This document shows positions 38,173 to 47,415 of a stretch of DNA of 47,415 nt, piece by piece. Origin of the DNA: a virus; IMG/VR virus record IMGVR_UViG_3300050014_001165, positions 1 to 47,415 of that record. One strand, 5' to 3'. The number at the start of each line of letters is the position of its first letter. Within the stretch, counting starts at the first letter, position 1. The notes beneath the pieces are model-generated. The model saw only the letters and a program-made list of their open reading frames with translations. It was not told the origin of the DNA and did no database searches. The translations under genes and the position numbers were made by a program.

Positions 38173-40107
38173 TTAAGTACATGTCGGAAGTGCGGTAGGA
38201 ATTAAATCAATCCAGGAAACAAAATTACAGTTTGTTCCACAATTACAAGATATTCTAGTGACATTCCAGATTTTTCTTGTTGAGTCGATATTAAATGTAT
38301 CATATCCATCAGTTACACTATTTAGTTCTATATAAGCAGCCCCCTCTTCCCATCCATTTGTTCCAGATGTCCAATATACACAATCAAATGCAGGACCTTG
38401 TCTTACTTCTATAATATCAGCACTTGTAATACCAGCAAGAGTAAAATATAGTTCTTGTGTTTCACAATGATTAGTATTGGTAGCTGAATGAGCATATGCT
38501 AATGTATTTGCAACTGAAATACCATTTTTATAAACTGAAATTTGAGTATGAGTATCCGCAGTATGACTTCCCCCTCTTGCTCTAGATTTAGCATGTATAT
38601 ACGCATTAATCGTTACTGATTGTCCTGTAGTTAAAGGAGGATCAAATACAATTCGACTCCTAGCATCGGAGACAGTATTAATATAGGAACTCATATAAAC
38701 CGAATGCGACATTGGCAATCTTCTATTTTGTGTAATCCCAATTGTTTTTATACCTGCTTCTGAATTAAATGTAAGAGTTCCAGTTCTCTGAGTATATCCA
38801 TTATATGCTGAAAGACTTACATCAAAAATATAAGGTCCTGCAACAGGATTTCCGGTAATTGGAATTGTCGTATCTTTTTGAAGAGCAGAAATCCAATTTT
38901 TATCAACTGCAAGAGTCCATCCAGTAAAAGAATTTGTTGTAATAGATATTGCATTTTTAGAAGAAATTGCCGGAAGAATTAATGCTGGGGGAGCCGGATT
39001 AATAATAGTAAAAAAGCCGAGAGTATCAGTAGTGGTAATCGGCTGAATTTTTGAATTTCTTTCCCATCCATTTTTGCAAACACTCATGAAATATTCATAA
39101 GTCTGATTTAGTGTTAAAGCGCTTATGGTTATATTTCCAACGGGGTCAACATTATGAAATACTAAAGGCCTTAGCATCGAAGGATCCATTGTATAATTTC
39201 CCGAAGCATCCTCTTTTTTATAAAAATAAAGTATACCTGAGCATGGATCTGAGCAAAAATCAGATAGTACCCAATTAATAGTTACATGGGTAGGAGCGGA
39301 TATACATGAAAAAGATGCAGGCAAAGATGTAAAACTATTATCAAATAAAGTATTTGGATTTTTTTCAGCATTTGTTAAAACAGTTCCAACTATTGTATTT
39401 TTATTAAATTGATTTCCGATTTCTCTTGTATATCTCAAAGAAGAAACATCTAATATCAAATCTACATCTCTAAATAAATTACTGCTATCTATATTTCCTA
39501 TATGAAATTTATTTGAAGCAATTTCTTCAACAATTGCTAACGATTTATGATCATCGGAATTTACATTTTCTCCTGATGAATAAAGAGAAAAAGCATTATA
39601 ATAAGATGCATCAACATTTGAATATTCAATTCTTGCAAAATTCTTAGGAGCTATTCCATATATTTTCGAAGGGGATAAAATATAATTTATTCCTAAACTA
39701 TCTGTAAAAACATTATCAATAATATATCTTAAAGAAGTATCTAGTTTATTAAAATATCTTGAAAAGCCATTATCCGATTCTGTACCCAATTGGAAAAACG
39801 ATGATTTGTTTAGGGACATTCCGGTATTGATATAATCACCATTTACCGAATCCGTAATTCTATAAACAAATCCTCTAGAATCAACTGTTAAATCATTAAT
39901 AGCATACTTTCTTTCACCTGGAAGTTTTGTTCCCGGGATAGCAGTGGACCAGAGTACTTCATTATTTTCTATTGCACTTTTGAGTGTAATTCTATCACTA
40001 AGAGGATTGTAATCGGTAAAGTAAATTGCCAATCCTTGTAAGCCAGAAGAACCATCAGCTCCTTTAGCCCCGTATCCTATTAAACCAGGTGAATATTCAA
40101 ATTTCAT
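38173..40107 (-). CDS. Tail adhesin paralogue with BACON-type domain
   Basis: 644 residues, starting MKFEYSPGLIGYGAKGADG, then a domain homologous to the 36106 gene over about 360 residues (shared QGLA.YFTD, FF.LG...DNGF.RYFN, YIIDN..T, YGI...NFARIE.SNV). A BACON-type domain (TNSFTGWTLAVDKNWIS; TGTLTFNSEAGIKTIGI) starts near 385. A third beta domain and a Cys-rich end (ISCNCGTNCNF) follow. It differs from the paralogue only in the C-terminal third, so both are adhesin candidates with a shared virion-binding base. Confidence 0.72.
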   Translation of the reverse strand: MKFEYSPGLIGYGAKGADGSSGLQGLAIYFTDYNPLSDRITLKSAIENNEVLWSTAIPGTKLPGERKYAINDLTVDSRGFVYRITDSVNGDYINTGMSLNKSSFFQLGTESDNGFSRYFNKLDTSLRYIIDNVFTDSLGINYILSPSKIYGIAPKNFARIEYSNVDASYYNAFSLYSSGENVNSDDHKSLAIVEEIASNKFHIGNIDSSNLFRDVDLILDVSSLRYTREIGNQFNKNTIVGTVLTNAEKNPNTLFDNSFTSLPASFSCISAPTHVTINWVLSDFCSDPCSGILYFYKKEDASGNYTMDPSMLRPLVFHNVDPVGNITISALTLNQTYEYFMSVCKNGWERNSKIQPITTTDTLGFFTIINPAPPALILPAISSKNAISITTNSFTGWTLAVDKNWISALQKDTTIPITGNPVAGPYIFDVSLSAYNGYTQRTGTLTFNSEAGIKTIGITQNRRLPMSHSVYMSSYINTVSDARSRIVFDPPLTTGQSVTINAYIHAKSRARGGSHTADTHTQISVYKNGISVANTLAYAHSATNTNHCETQELYFTLAGITSADIIEVRQGPAFDCVYWTSGTNGWEEGAAYIELNSVTDGYDTFNIDSTRKIWNVTRISCNCGTNCNFVSWIDLIPTALPTCT

Positions 40108-40110
40108 ATT

Positions 40111-43100
40111 TTATTTCTCCGTCATTGTAAATTTTGCAAAATAAGAATAGTTTCCTGTAATAGGAACAACCATTCGATAAATGTATTCATCATTTTCATA
40201 TACTAATTGACCATTAAAATTCTGTTTTCCGTCATTAATAAAATTTGAATCATAAGTATAGAATAGAGTTTGTGTTATATATGGTTTGTAATAAAAATCT
40301 ACCCTAATCTTTGGAGTACTAAAATTATAGTAAGTTATGATGGTATTCCTGATATAGGAATCTATGATATTATCTGCATTTGATAATCCATTCCAGTTAC
40401 TTGTAAAAGCAGAATTATTTTTAAACATATTCAAAATTATCCTTGATAAATTAAAGGACAAAGTAATTTCGGTAGCTGTCTTTGAAAAAGATGCTGTAGT
40501 AATATCCCAATTTTCAAGAGTTAATTGGTCTGGTAATTTTACAAGTTTTGAACCAAAGAAAGCTGGAAGCTCATTTGGGGATTCATAGCCATCAATATAA
40601 GAGCCTAATTGCGAATTAAAATAATAATCTGCATCCCACAGAGCTTTAAAGACATTAAAATTAGAAACATATGAAATAGCATTTCCTATACTAATATCAT
40701 TGGCAGAAACAGCAGTTACAACTTTATTATACCATAATTGAGGAATGCTATTATATAATCTTAAATTAGTATTGCTGAATATAAAATCTTTATCAGCTGC
40801 ATTAATTAATTCTGCATTTTCATCTGATTTAAAATCTAGAATGGAATTAAATTTTGGTTTAAACCATCCATTGTAAGTATACATATTTCTATATGTTCTC
40901 GGAGGATTAATTGTGATAGTCATAGGATTAAGTATTCCAAAATCATAGCTATTATAAACCTCATCCCCACGCAATATGTAATACATCACATAATTAAAAG
41001 ATGATGAAAGAAAATATTTTAATGTGTCAATATTTGTAGTATTGTTTACATACCAGTTGGTATTGCTATTATAATTATATCCATAATTTTCTACATAATC
41101 TCCAAAAGCATTAGCATTTTGGTTATAAATATAATCTACATATTGAGAAAAGGTATTATAGCTATCACCATTTACAGTAAATACACTGCCAGTAATAGTG
41201 TTTGCTCCAGGAGCATTCCAAGCAGAATTAAATCCATTTAAATTCTTATTTAATTGAGCATATAGTCGAGCTGTTGAAGAATCATATGTGGCAAGAGTAT
41301 CATAAAATTTTAAAATAGATTTCTGAATTGTAGAATTATTTACATAATATGGGGTTTTAACAAAGGAAAATAATTCTTGGTTTGCTCCTGAAATAAAACC
41401 ATTATCAGAAGGGTCTAATAAAGCTTTTCCTGGAAGAAATGAAGAATATCTCATATTGTAATTAAGCTCGTCATTTCCCTGGTACCAAATCATTAAGATT
41501 GTTTTGGTGTTTTCATTGATAATAACTTCAATAGGACGTTTGTTATCTTTATTTCTAGAAGTTGTGGACATGAAAGAAAATCTATATCTATCATAGTTCT
41601 TTATGTCTAAAACACTCTTTGCAACATTTTCAATTTTAAGGGATAAATTTAACCCTAGCAAAATTGTATCAATAGTATTTTTATATCCATTGTAATAAAC
41701 TATTGAAGAACGAGTCTTTGTAGCATCTACATTATAATTAGAATATAAAAGCTTAGAAAAATAATCCACATATGGATACTTAAACATAGCATCTTTGAGA
41801 GTTATGAAAGAACTTGCATCCGGGATTACATCATTTATATCATAGAATACATAACTCTCCCATGCTCTTCCGCTAGTTCCAAGATATTTGAAAGAAGAAT
41901 AAGAGATTTCTTGTGAAAAGCTCGTACTTGTTGGAATAAAATTAGTGCTAACATCAAAAATAGAGCTATCTAAAATCAATCGAAGGGGATTATTTCGAAC
42001 ATCGGTTCCAAGGCCTACCCATTTCGAAACTTGAGGAATAGTTAACCCATATTTTAATAAAGTATTAGAAGCATAATAATCGTTAATATTTTCTTCTTTG
42101 GTGGAACTATTAAGAGATTTATAATTAAAAGACCCATCTAAAATAGCATAAGTTACTAAAGTTTGAGATGCAGCCACTAAATTTATACTTGAATTAAAAG
42201 TATTAAATAAAGTAAGAGGCCCATATGAAAGAGAAGAATTATCTTTTTCAATAATTCCTGTTCCTGATTTAATAACATAGGATCCTGGAATATCAACAAT
42301 ATAATTTGAACAGACATCAACAACAATATAATAACTACTAACATCATCATTTCTTGCATACCAGTATTCGCTTTGGAATCCTAAGGATGCATCATAAACT
42401 GTATAATCAATATCTTTGACCGGATTAACCCCCATTAAAGAGATTTTTAGTGGATAAATGCTAGAAGCATTCCACTGGTCTTTAAGAGTTAATATATCTA
42501 CATCTGTCATAACGAGAACTCTATCAATAATATGATAAGGATCTTTGACATATTGATAATTATCTGAAGATGATTGAGTTGTTATATTAAAACCCTGAAT
42601 TTTTCTATACCACATATCCATTCCCTGGTATAAAGTAGGATTTGTAAATTTATGTAAAATATTATCAGAGGAATCAAAGCTATAAAGATTTCTAGACCCT
42701 CTATTAAATAAATTAATCTTAATGGATTGGCGAGCCCCATATAATTCAAAATCAATAGGGCCATAAGAAGAATTAGGAGGGATTATTTCAAAATCACTCG
42801 AATTTGGTGTAAGTCTTCCAAAAAATGTAATATCTCCTGGGAATGCTGCATTATTAAATCCAGAAGAAGAATCACCAAAATTATTTAAAGTTGAAGATGT
42901 AATTCTCTGGAATGCCCATTCTTCTGTAGTACTTGCATCATCATTGAGGATAAGGGATACCCAATTAGATCCTCTAACCCCAGCTCTAAATTGAGCTCCT
43001 TCATATTCTCCAAAAAGATCAAAAGCTTCTTGAATTTGTTTTATCTGATATGAAATATTTCCATTAAAGTCAAAATAAGTTCTATAAACAGTTGGATAAC

Positions 43101-44781
43101 CTGGATTTTCAGAAATTGTACAATATTTGTCACACTTAAATTGAGAAGCATCAACACTAAAGATCTCCCAGATCTTGTTTTGAGTTTTATTTATAATTCT
43201 TAAATGTTCTCCTTGTTCGAGAGTATTATTAAGAGTTAAAGTAATGAAAGGATTAATGTTTACTTTTTCAACAGGAATAGTAAATAAATTTTTATAAGGT
43301 TTGCTTACATATTCATTAAATACAGTTTCATTAATTTCATTTACATTTTTAAATCTTTTTAACTGGACTTCATCATTTAACACAAAAATTCTATTTGCAT
43401 AATCTGAAAGAATATTTCCGCTTGAATCAAAAATAGAAGAATGCATGAAAACACTACTATCATTGCCATCAAGAGATAAAATTTGAATAGGACCGCTCGA
43501 TGAATCAGAATAATATGCAATATTATATAAAATATTTTCGGTTAAGTAAAGACCGAAATATCTTTTCATAGAATAAAGGCTTACATCATTATCATCAAAA
43601 ACATATTCAAGATTAATAATGTTTGGAATTAATAATGATTGTCTTTCAAATCCCTGGGAAACGAAAGCATTTAAATCTGTAAAGTTGCTTGCTTTCTGAT
43701 TAAAGAAATATGGAGTTTCGGATCTTCCTGTAAGTACGCCTTTATCAACAGCTATTCCATACCATGTATTTGGATCGTCATTGGAATCAGCTATAGAAGC
43801 ATCAGGATCTGTTAATGATAAAAATACAGGAGCTTGAATCTTTACAAGATCTTTTAAGTGAGTATTTAAATATTTTCCTAAAGGAGCTTCCGGACGTAAA
43901 CTCCAGCTTTTTACTATATCACTTTGCTCAAAATATTTAAATGCCAAATTAGTTAAAGAGGATACATCATAAGTTTCTTGATTATAAACTCCATCTAATC
44001 TGAATATAGCAAAATAATTTGGTAATTTCGAATTAATCCAAAGGGGAGCTAATAGGGCATTATCCTCGGTATATAATTCATCTTTAATAAGATATGCTCC
44101 GTAATTATAAGTTGTATTATATTGATTCTTATAATCAGTTTTAGGAACTCCAATCAAAAGAGTATTATCTACATCGACTCGATAAAGTTCTCCTAAAGGT
44201 AATGTTTGGAATGTATTTCTTATATCACTTGAAAGAACGCTATTTCCAGAAACTTTTTGCTTACGATATTTTTTATTTGAAAGAATATCAGAAACTTTAA
44301 AAGTGTCTAAATATAGTTCATTCTTTTCATTAACACGCAATTTAATATTTCCTGTAAATTTAGGATTACTTCTCATTAACAAATAAGATGCTTCGTCATC
44401 TACAAGAATATCTTCATTATTAAAGGTGTTTACTACTCCTGAAGAAACAAAAAATGGTCTATTCCAAATTGAAATGGAAACATCTTGAGAAGGAACAGGA
44501 TTTAAAAAAGAATCATAAAAATGAAATACAAGGTTAGCATCAAAAGAAGAGTTTATACTCGTATAAATATTAAATGAAGCTAAATCATTAGCTGCATTAA
44601 GTTGGAGAGCATATCCTAAAGAAGCTGAATAAGCATTCACATCTAACCCATTAACGTAAAGTATTTTTAATCCAATAGAGCATTCCGGAATAATTAGATA
44701 ATCGGTTGTTTCGTGAACAAAATTTAAAAATGCTTCTGGATTTTTAGAAGTTAATATAGCTGTACTGTTGAATTGCTTCAT
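40111..44781 (-). CDS. Very large tail/baseplate structural protein
   Basis: 1556 residues, the largest in the window. Beta-rich, Asn/Asp/Ser/Tyr-rich, with ALLAPLWINSKLPNYFAIFR near 243-262 and many D-x-S triplets. No transmembrane helix, coiled coil or enzyme motif seen. It lies 3-4 bases from both neighbours, so the genes from 47410 to 36106 form one operon. A baseplate or fibre-hub protein is the best fit. No T4 homologue is recognised. Confidence 0.7.
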   Translation of the reverse strand: MKQFNSTAILTSKNPEAFLNFVHETTDYLIIPECSIGLKILYVNGLDVNAYSASLGYALQLNAANDLASFNIYTSINSSFDANLVFHFYDSFLNPVPSQDVSISIWNRPFFVSSGVVNTFNNEDILVDDEASYLLMRSNPKFTGNIKLRVNEKNELYLDTFKVSDILSNKKYRKQKVSGNSVLSSDIRNTFQTLPLGELYRVDVDNTLLIGVPKTDYKNQYNTTYNYGAYLIKDELYTEDNALLAPLWINSKLPNYFAIFRLDGVYNQETYDVSSLTNLAFKYFEQSDIVKSWSLRPEAPLGKYLNTHLKDLVKIQAPVFLSLTDPDASIADSNDDPNTWYGIAVDKGVLTGRSETPYFFNQKASNFTDLNAFVSQGFERQSLLIPNIINLEYVFDDNDVSLYSMKRYFGLYLTENILYNIAYYSDSSSGPIQILSLDGNDSSVFMHSSIFDSSGNILSDYANRIFVLNDEVQLKRFKNVNEINETVFNEYVSKPYKNLFTIPVEKVNINPFITLTLNNTLEQGEHLRIINKTQNKIWEIFSVDASQFKCDKYCTISENPGYPTVYRTYFDFNGNISYQIKQIQEAFDLFGEYEGAQFRAGVRGSNWVSLILNDDASTTEEWAFQRITSSTLNNFGDSSSGFNNAAFPGDITFFGRLTPNSSDFEIIPPNSSYGPIDFELYGARQSIKINLFNRGSRNLYSFDSSDNILHKFTNPTLYQGMDMWYRKIQGFNITTQSSSDNYQYVKDPYHIIDRVLVMTDVDILTLKDQWNASSIYPLKISLMGVNPVKDIDYTVYDASLGFQSEYWYARNDDVSSYYIVVDVCSNYIVDIPGSYVIKSGTGIIEKDNSSLSYGPLTLFNTFNSSINLVAASQTLVTYAILDGSFNYKSLNSSTKEENINDYYASNTLLKYGLTIPQVSKWVGLGTDVRNNPLRLILDSSIFDVSTNFIPTSTSFSQEISYSSFKYLGTSGRAWESYVFYDINDVIPDASSFITLKDAMFKYPYVDYFSKLLYSNYNVDATKTRSSIVYYNGYKNTIDTILLGLNLSLKIENVAKSVLDIKNYDRYRFSFMSTTSRNKDNKRPIEVIINENTKTILMIWYQGNDELNYNMRYSSFLPGKALLDPSDNGFISGANQELFSFVKTPYYVNNSTIQKSILKFYDTLATYDSSTARLYAQLNKNLNGFNSAWNAPGANTITGSVFTVNGDSYNTFSQYVDYIYNQNANAFGDYVENYGYNYNSNTNWYVNNTTNIDTLKYFLSSSFNYVMYYILRGDEVYNSYDFGILNPMTITINPPRTYRNMYTYNGWFKPKFNSILDFKSDENAELINAADKDFIFSNTNLRLYNSIPQLWYNKVVTAVSANDISIGNAISYVSNFNVFKALWDADYYFNSQLGSYIDGYESPNELPAFFGSKLVKLPDQLTLENWDITTASFSKTATEITLSFNLSRIILNMFKNNSAFTSNWNGLSNADNIIDSYIRNTIITYYNFSTPKIRVDFYYKPYITQTLFYTYDSNFINDGKQNFNGQLVYENDEYIYRMVVPITGNYSYFAKFTMTEK

Positions 44782-44785
44782 ATTT

Positions 44786-47086
44786 TTATATTATAGGTAA
44801 AAGATCATAAATTGCTGCACCAAATGCACTTGAATCGATCATTGCTTGTAATAATTGCTGAAGAGTAACTGTTTTTGATGTATTTGTATCGGTTGCTGCT
44901 GTAGGTTTTGTCAAAGTTACATAGGTATATTCTGACAATCTTTCTAGTTGTGTTTGCAAATCTGTTGTATTAACTACAGTTATAATTCCATCAATTTTTT
45001 TAATTTTAAGATCAAAAGCAAGATTAACTGCTTGATGTTTAAAATATGTTCCCGATCCCGAATTTGGATTTGGAATACTATCATCTAAGTGAGTATAAAC
45101 CCCAGCTGAACTAAGTGTTTGATCTAATTTAATGGCTGTTTCTTCAGTTGCAGCATCAGAAAGAATATTAACTATTTGATCTGATCCTTCAAGATTTGAA
45201 GGGAATTCAATAGTTACAGATTCGGACCAATCAGATTTTAGAGGGTTATTTGGCCAACCAGCTTCAGAAATAGATCTAATTTTAAGTTGAACCTTTTCAC
45301 CTTTTTGTATTGCAATATCAATTTGATTGATATTGTTTTTATTTCCATCAGCAATATTTTCTTCTTGCCAAATAAAAGCTTGTGTTGAAGCATCAAATAC
45401 TTTTTGCTTAATTGCTGACTGAATAACATTCCAATCAGTGAATACCCCTCTAACAATTTGACCTGTACTTGGATCAGCATGTTCATACGTATTCAAAGTT
45501 ATTCCAGTATTATCTAATTTAAGATAACGATAAGCATATTCAAATTGGATAATTTGCTGAAGAGGGATTCCTACTGGATCCGGTATTGGGAAGAATCCGC
45601 GAATACGATATTTAGGAGCTGCCATAACAGCACTATTCTCATAAGCAACAGTTGCAAGAGATCGAACTAAGGATTGATATTCAATAGTTTTCTTTGATAG
45701 ATCATTTATGTTTGCAGTAATCTTAGAATTTAAATCTGATCTACTTGCAGAATCAGTTAATTCAACAAGTTGAGCTTTCTGTTGAGCAATGGTAGTCTTT
45801 AGACTGTTAATAATTGTTTTAGTACTTTCAATCTGTGTTTGTGTGTTTTTAATAGCATCTGTATCTAATGCAGCATTCATCTGTGTATTAATTTGCTTAA
45901 CAGCAAACATATCAGTTGTAATAACTGGGGTTGAAGGAGTTTGCCCAAAGAAAGCAGGTATGAATTTTTCCTTTGCTTGACCTTCAAGTTGAACTCCGAA
46001 ATCAGCTATATAATTAAAATAATAAGTTGCAAAATCTATTGTACTTCCACTAAGAATAAGATCATTTGTGTAGAAATTAACACACTCACCCCAAGAATCT
46101 GCTATAATATTAAAATCATCATTGACCCCTTTAATAAAAATAATATTGCATTCATTGTATCCGACTGGAATTTGCAGAAATTTTTCCTGGAATGGAGTTG
46201 TATAAATATTAAAATAATTATTAAGAGAAGGTTTACCGAGACCAACAAGAGGAGTAAGTTGAACTCGATTTTCTGTTACATTTATTTTTGCAATTTTATA
46301 TAAACTATCATTAAATCTTAATTGATCCCCTATTTTTAATTGAAGATCATTAACGATTGTTAGATCCGATGTGTATGCAAAATTAAGAGTATCAAGATAA
46401 AACCATTCCTCATTTTCAATAACTGCTCTGTTTGTAATAAGAAATTCGCCAGTATATTCCATTGGCTGAAGAGGTAGATTTTGAACTTCTTCATCTTCCC
46501 AGAATTTCTTTCCATTAATTGAAAGAATATTTGTAGCTTCTTCATAACTATATGTCTGTCCTATAAAACTATCTTTGAACCATTGAGTTTCTTCATCATT
46601 AAAATTATCAAATATAAGTCTTCTTACAACTGCTCTATCCGAACGATCATCTATTTTTCCTTTAAGATCAAATTCTACAAAAAGTTGAGGAGACATCATC
46701 GATTCAAAAAACCAGTTATCTCTTACTTTAAATTTTGTTGGAGCTGCTAAAGCAATTACTGGATCTGGAGATTTTGCTACCGGAATTGTTGTTACCTGTC
46801 TATATGTTCCATCTTTAAGAAGAACAACACCATTTCCACTTACAAATGTATCAACTGTATTTGTAATTCTATTTAACTGGTTTATAATAAAGCTATAAGA
46901 AGGCATTGTATAAGTATATGTAGAAGAATCCCCCGAGATAGGATCCTGGCCTTCAACAGTAAGAACCACAGCATCATCTTCAGTAGTCATTGAATGATTC
47001 ATACCCGACATTAATTCTAAAGCAACATTAACATTTCTTGTTAAATCAACTACTGTTTGAGTGAAACTATTTGTATTATTTCCCAT
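44786..47086 (-). CDS. Tail/baseplate structural protein with coiled coil and FN3-like domain
   Basis: 766 residues. The N-terminal part has helical segments (TQTVVDLTRNVNVALELMSG; FIINQLNRITNTVDTF). Residues about 420-480 are a coiled coil (QTQIESTKTIINSLKTTIAQ). A fibronectin-III-like domain spans about 515-630 (QIIQFEYAYRYLKL; WSESVTIEFP). It ends with a helical region (TLQQLLQAMIDSSAFG). A baseplate or fibre role is suggested by domain make-up and operon position. No named family. Confidence 0.65.
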   Translation of the reverse strand: MGNNTNSFTQTVVDLTRNVNVALELMSGMNHSMTTEDDAVVLTVEGQDPISGDSSTYTYTMPSYSFIINQLNRITNTVDTFVSGNGVVLLKDGTYRQVTTIPVAKSPDPVIALAAPTKFKVRDNWFFESMMSPQLFVEFDLKGKIDDRSDRAVVRRLIFDNFNDEETQWFKDSFIGQTYSYEEATNILSINGKKFWEDEEVQNLPLQPMEYTGEFLITNRAVIENEEWFYLDTLNFAYTSDLTIVNDLQLKIGDQLRFNDSLYKIAKINVTENRVQLTPLVGLGKPSLNNYFNIYTTPFQEKFLQIPVGYNECNIIFIKGVNDDFNIIADSWGECVNFYTNDLILSGSTIDFATYYFNYIADFGVQLEGQAKEKFIPAFFGQTPSTPVITTDMFAVKQINTQMNAALDTDAIKNTQTQIESTKTIINSLKTTIAQQKAQLVELTDSASRSDLNSKITANINDLSKKTIEYQSLVRSLATVAYENSAVMAAPKYRIRGFFPIPDPVGIPLQQIIQFEYAYRYLKLDNTGITLNTYEHADPSTGQIVRGVFTDWNVIQSAIKQKVFDASTQAFIWQEENIADGNKNNINQIDIAIQKGEKVQLKIRSISEAGWPNNPLKSDWSESVTIEFPSNLEGSDQIVNILSDAATEETAIKLDQTLSSAGVYTHLDDSIPNPNSGSGTYFKHQAVNLAFDLKIKKIDGIITVVNTTDLQTQLERLSEYTYVTLTKPTAATDTNTSKTVTLQQLLQAMIDSSAFGAAIYDLLPII

Positions 47087-47107
47087 TATATTAAGTTTTT
47101 TATTTTA

Positions 47108-47410
47108 TTAGAATAGATCAAATACTGTTAAAATTCTTTCTGAATCAGATGCAGAATCACTTTGATGAATAGCTGTATCCCCGGTCCATCTTATTTTAAT
47201 TAAAACAGAAACACCCGGGATCAGATTTGTTATAATATGTTGAAATGCAACGTTCATATCCTGCTGATATATTGCAGCATGTGCATGTCTTACATTTATG
47301 CCATTTACATAAATGTAAAGATCAAATGCTCTACCTGTTATGTTTGAATGGAACGGAGCCGAAAACATTACAAATGCTTGTGTTGATTTAGGAACAAATG
47401 TTATGCTCAT
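47108..47410 (-). CDS. Structural protein, possibly 5' truncated
   Basis: 100 residues from the ATG at 47410 (MSITFVPKSTQAFV) to TAA at 47110. The window ends 5 bases beyond the ATG and the frame stays open to the edge, so this may be the C-terminal end of a larger tail protein. It is beta-rich (FDLYIYVNGINV), like a small jelly-roll domain. It lies 21 bases before the 44786-47086 gene in the same operon. Confidence 0.6.
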   Translation of the reverse strand: MSITFVPKSTQAFVMFSAPFHSNITGRAFDLYIYVNGINVRHAHAAIYQQDMNVAFQHIITNLIPGVSVLIKIRWTGDTAIHQSDSASDSERILTVFDLF

Positions 47411-47415
47411 CCCAT

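Noticed and set aside
1-47415. Reassigned stop codon, as in some large phages of Bacteroidota
   Set aside because: TAA, TGA and TAG all end plausible genes (for example TAG at 303, 12595, 15313 and 32203), so standard code 11 fits.

Overview
The window is a piece of a large, strongly AT-rich, tailed-phage genome with a T4-type (myovirus-like) core. Recognisable T4-type parts are the gp47/gp46 recombination nuclease pair (767-1891, 5466-7172), a gp55-like late sigma factor (18288-18635), a gp4-like head-completion protein (18642-19274) and a gp20-like portal (19953-21785). The host is probably a member of the Bacteroidota, an inference from three things: two tail adhesins carry BACON-type domains, almost no gene has a Shine-Dalgarno sequence (starts follow A-rich runs instead), and the phage carries an ECF-type sigma factor. 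The standard code fits: TAA, TGA and TAG all end genes.

Layout. 1-4334: tightly overlapped small genes after a gp47-like nuclease, including two zinc-ribbon proteins, a nucleoside deoxyribosyltransferase-like protein and a SLOG-like protein. 4335-9930: a zinc-ribbon protein behind a structured leader, gp46, then three acidic or low-complexity proteins. 9993-13451: an XPD/DinG-type iron-sulfur helicase, a GIY-YIG homing endonuclease, a tRNA-like RNA, and the first members of a repeat-tagged protein family. 13493-21785: virion and head genes up to the portal. 21804-28317: small membrane proteins, a permuted tmRNA gene, a second GIY-YIG gene, and most of the repeat-tagged family. 28363-32692: a His/Glu/Lys-rich protein, thymidylate kinase and the ECF sigma factor. 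32804-47415: the opposite strand, a third GIY-YIG gene and a run of large tail, baseplate and adhesin genes.

Two things stand out. First, 24513-24753 holds a circularly permuted tmRNA gene: an acceptor piece with T-arm and acceptor 3' strand lies upstream of a coding piece with the G3.U acceptor 5' strand and a tag frame reading AINGENSLEMKMAA-stop. Second, nine genes share a short N-terminal motif, NFERGxDPKxxMxIG. Two of them repeat it internally, giving 13 copies in about 15.6 kb. One is a four-unit fusion in which most units are again preceded by an E-S dipeptide, as at several N-termini. This looks like a targeting or processing tag on a family of co-packaged proteins, similar in concept to T4 internal proteins, although its function is not known from the sequence.

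Transcription probably uses at least two phage sigma factors. Several intergenic regions end a terminator T-tract with TATAAATA/TATAAAATA-like elements resembling T4 late promoters.
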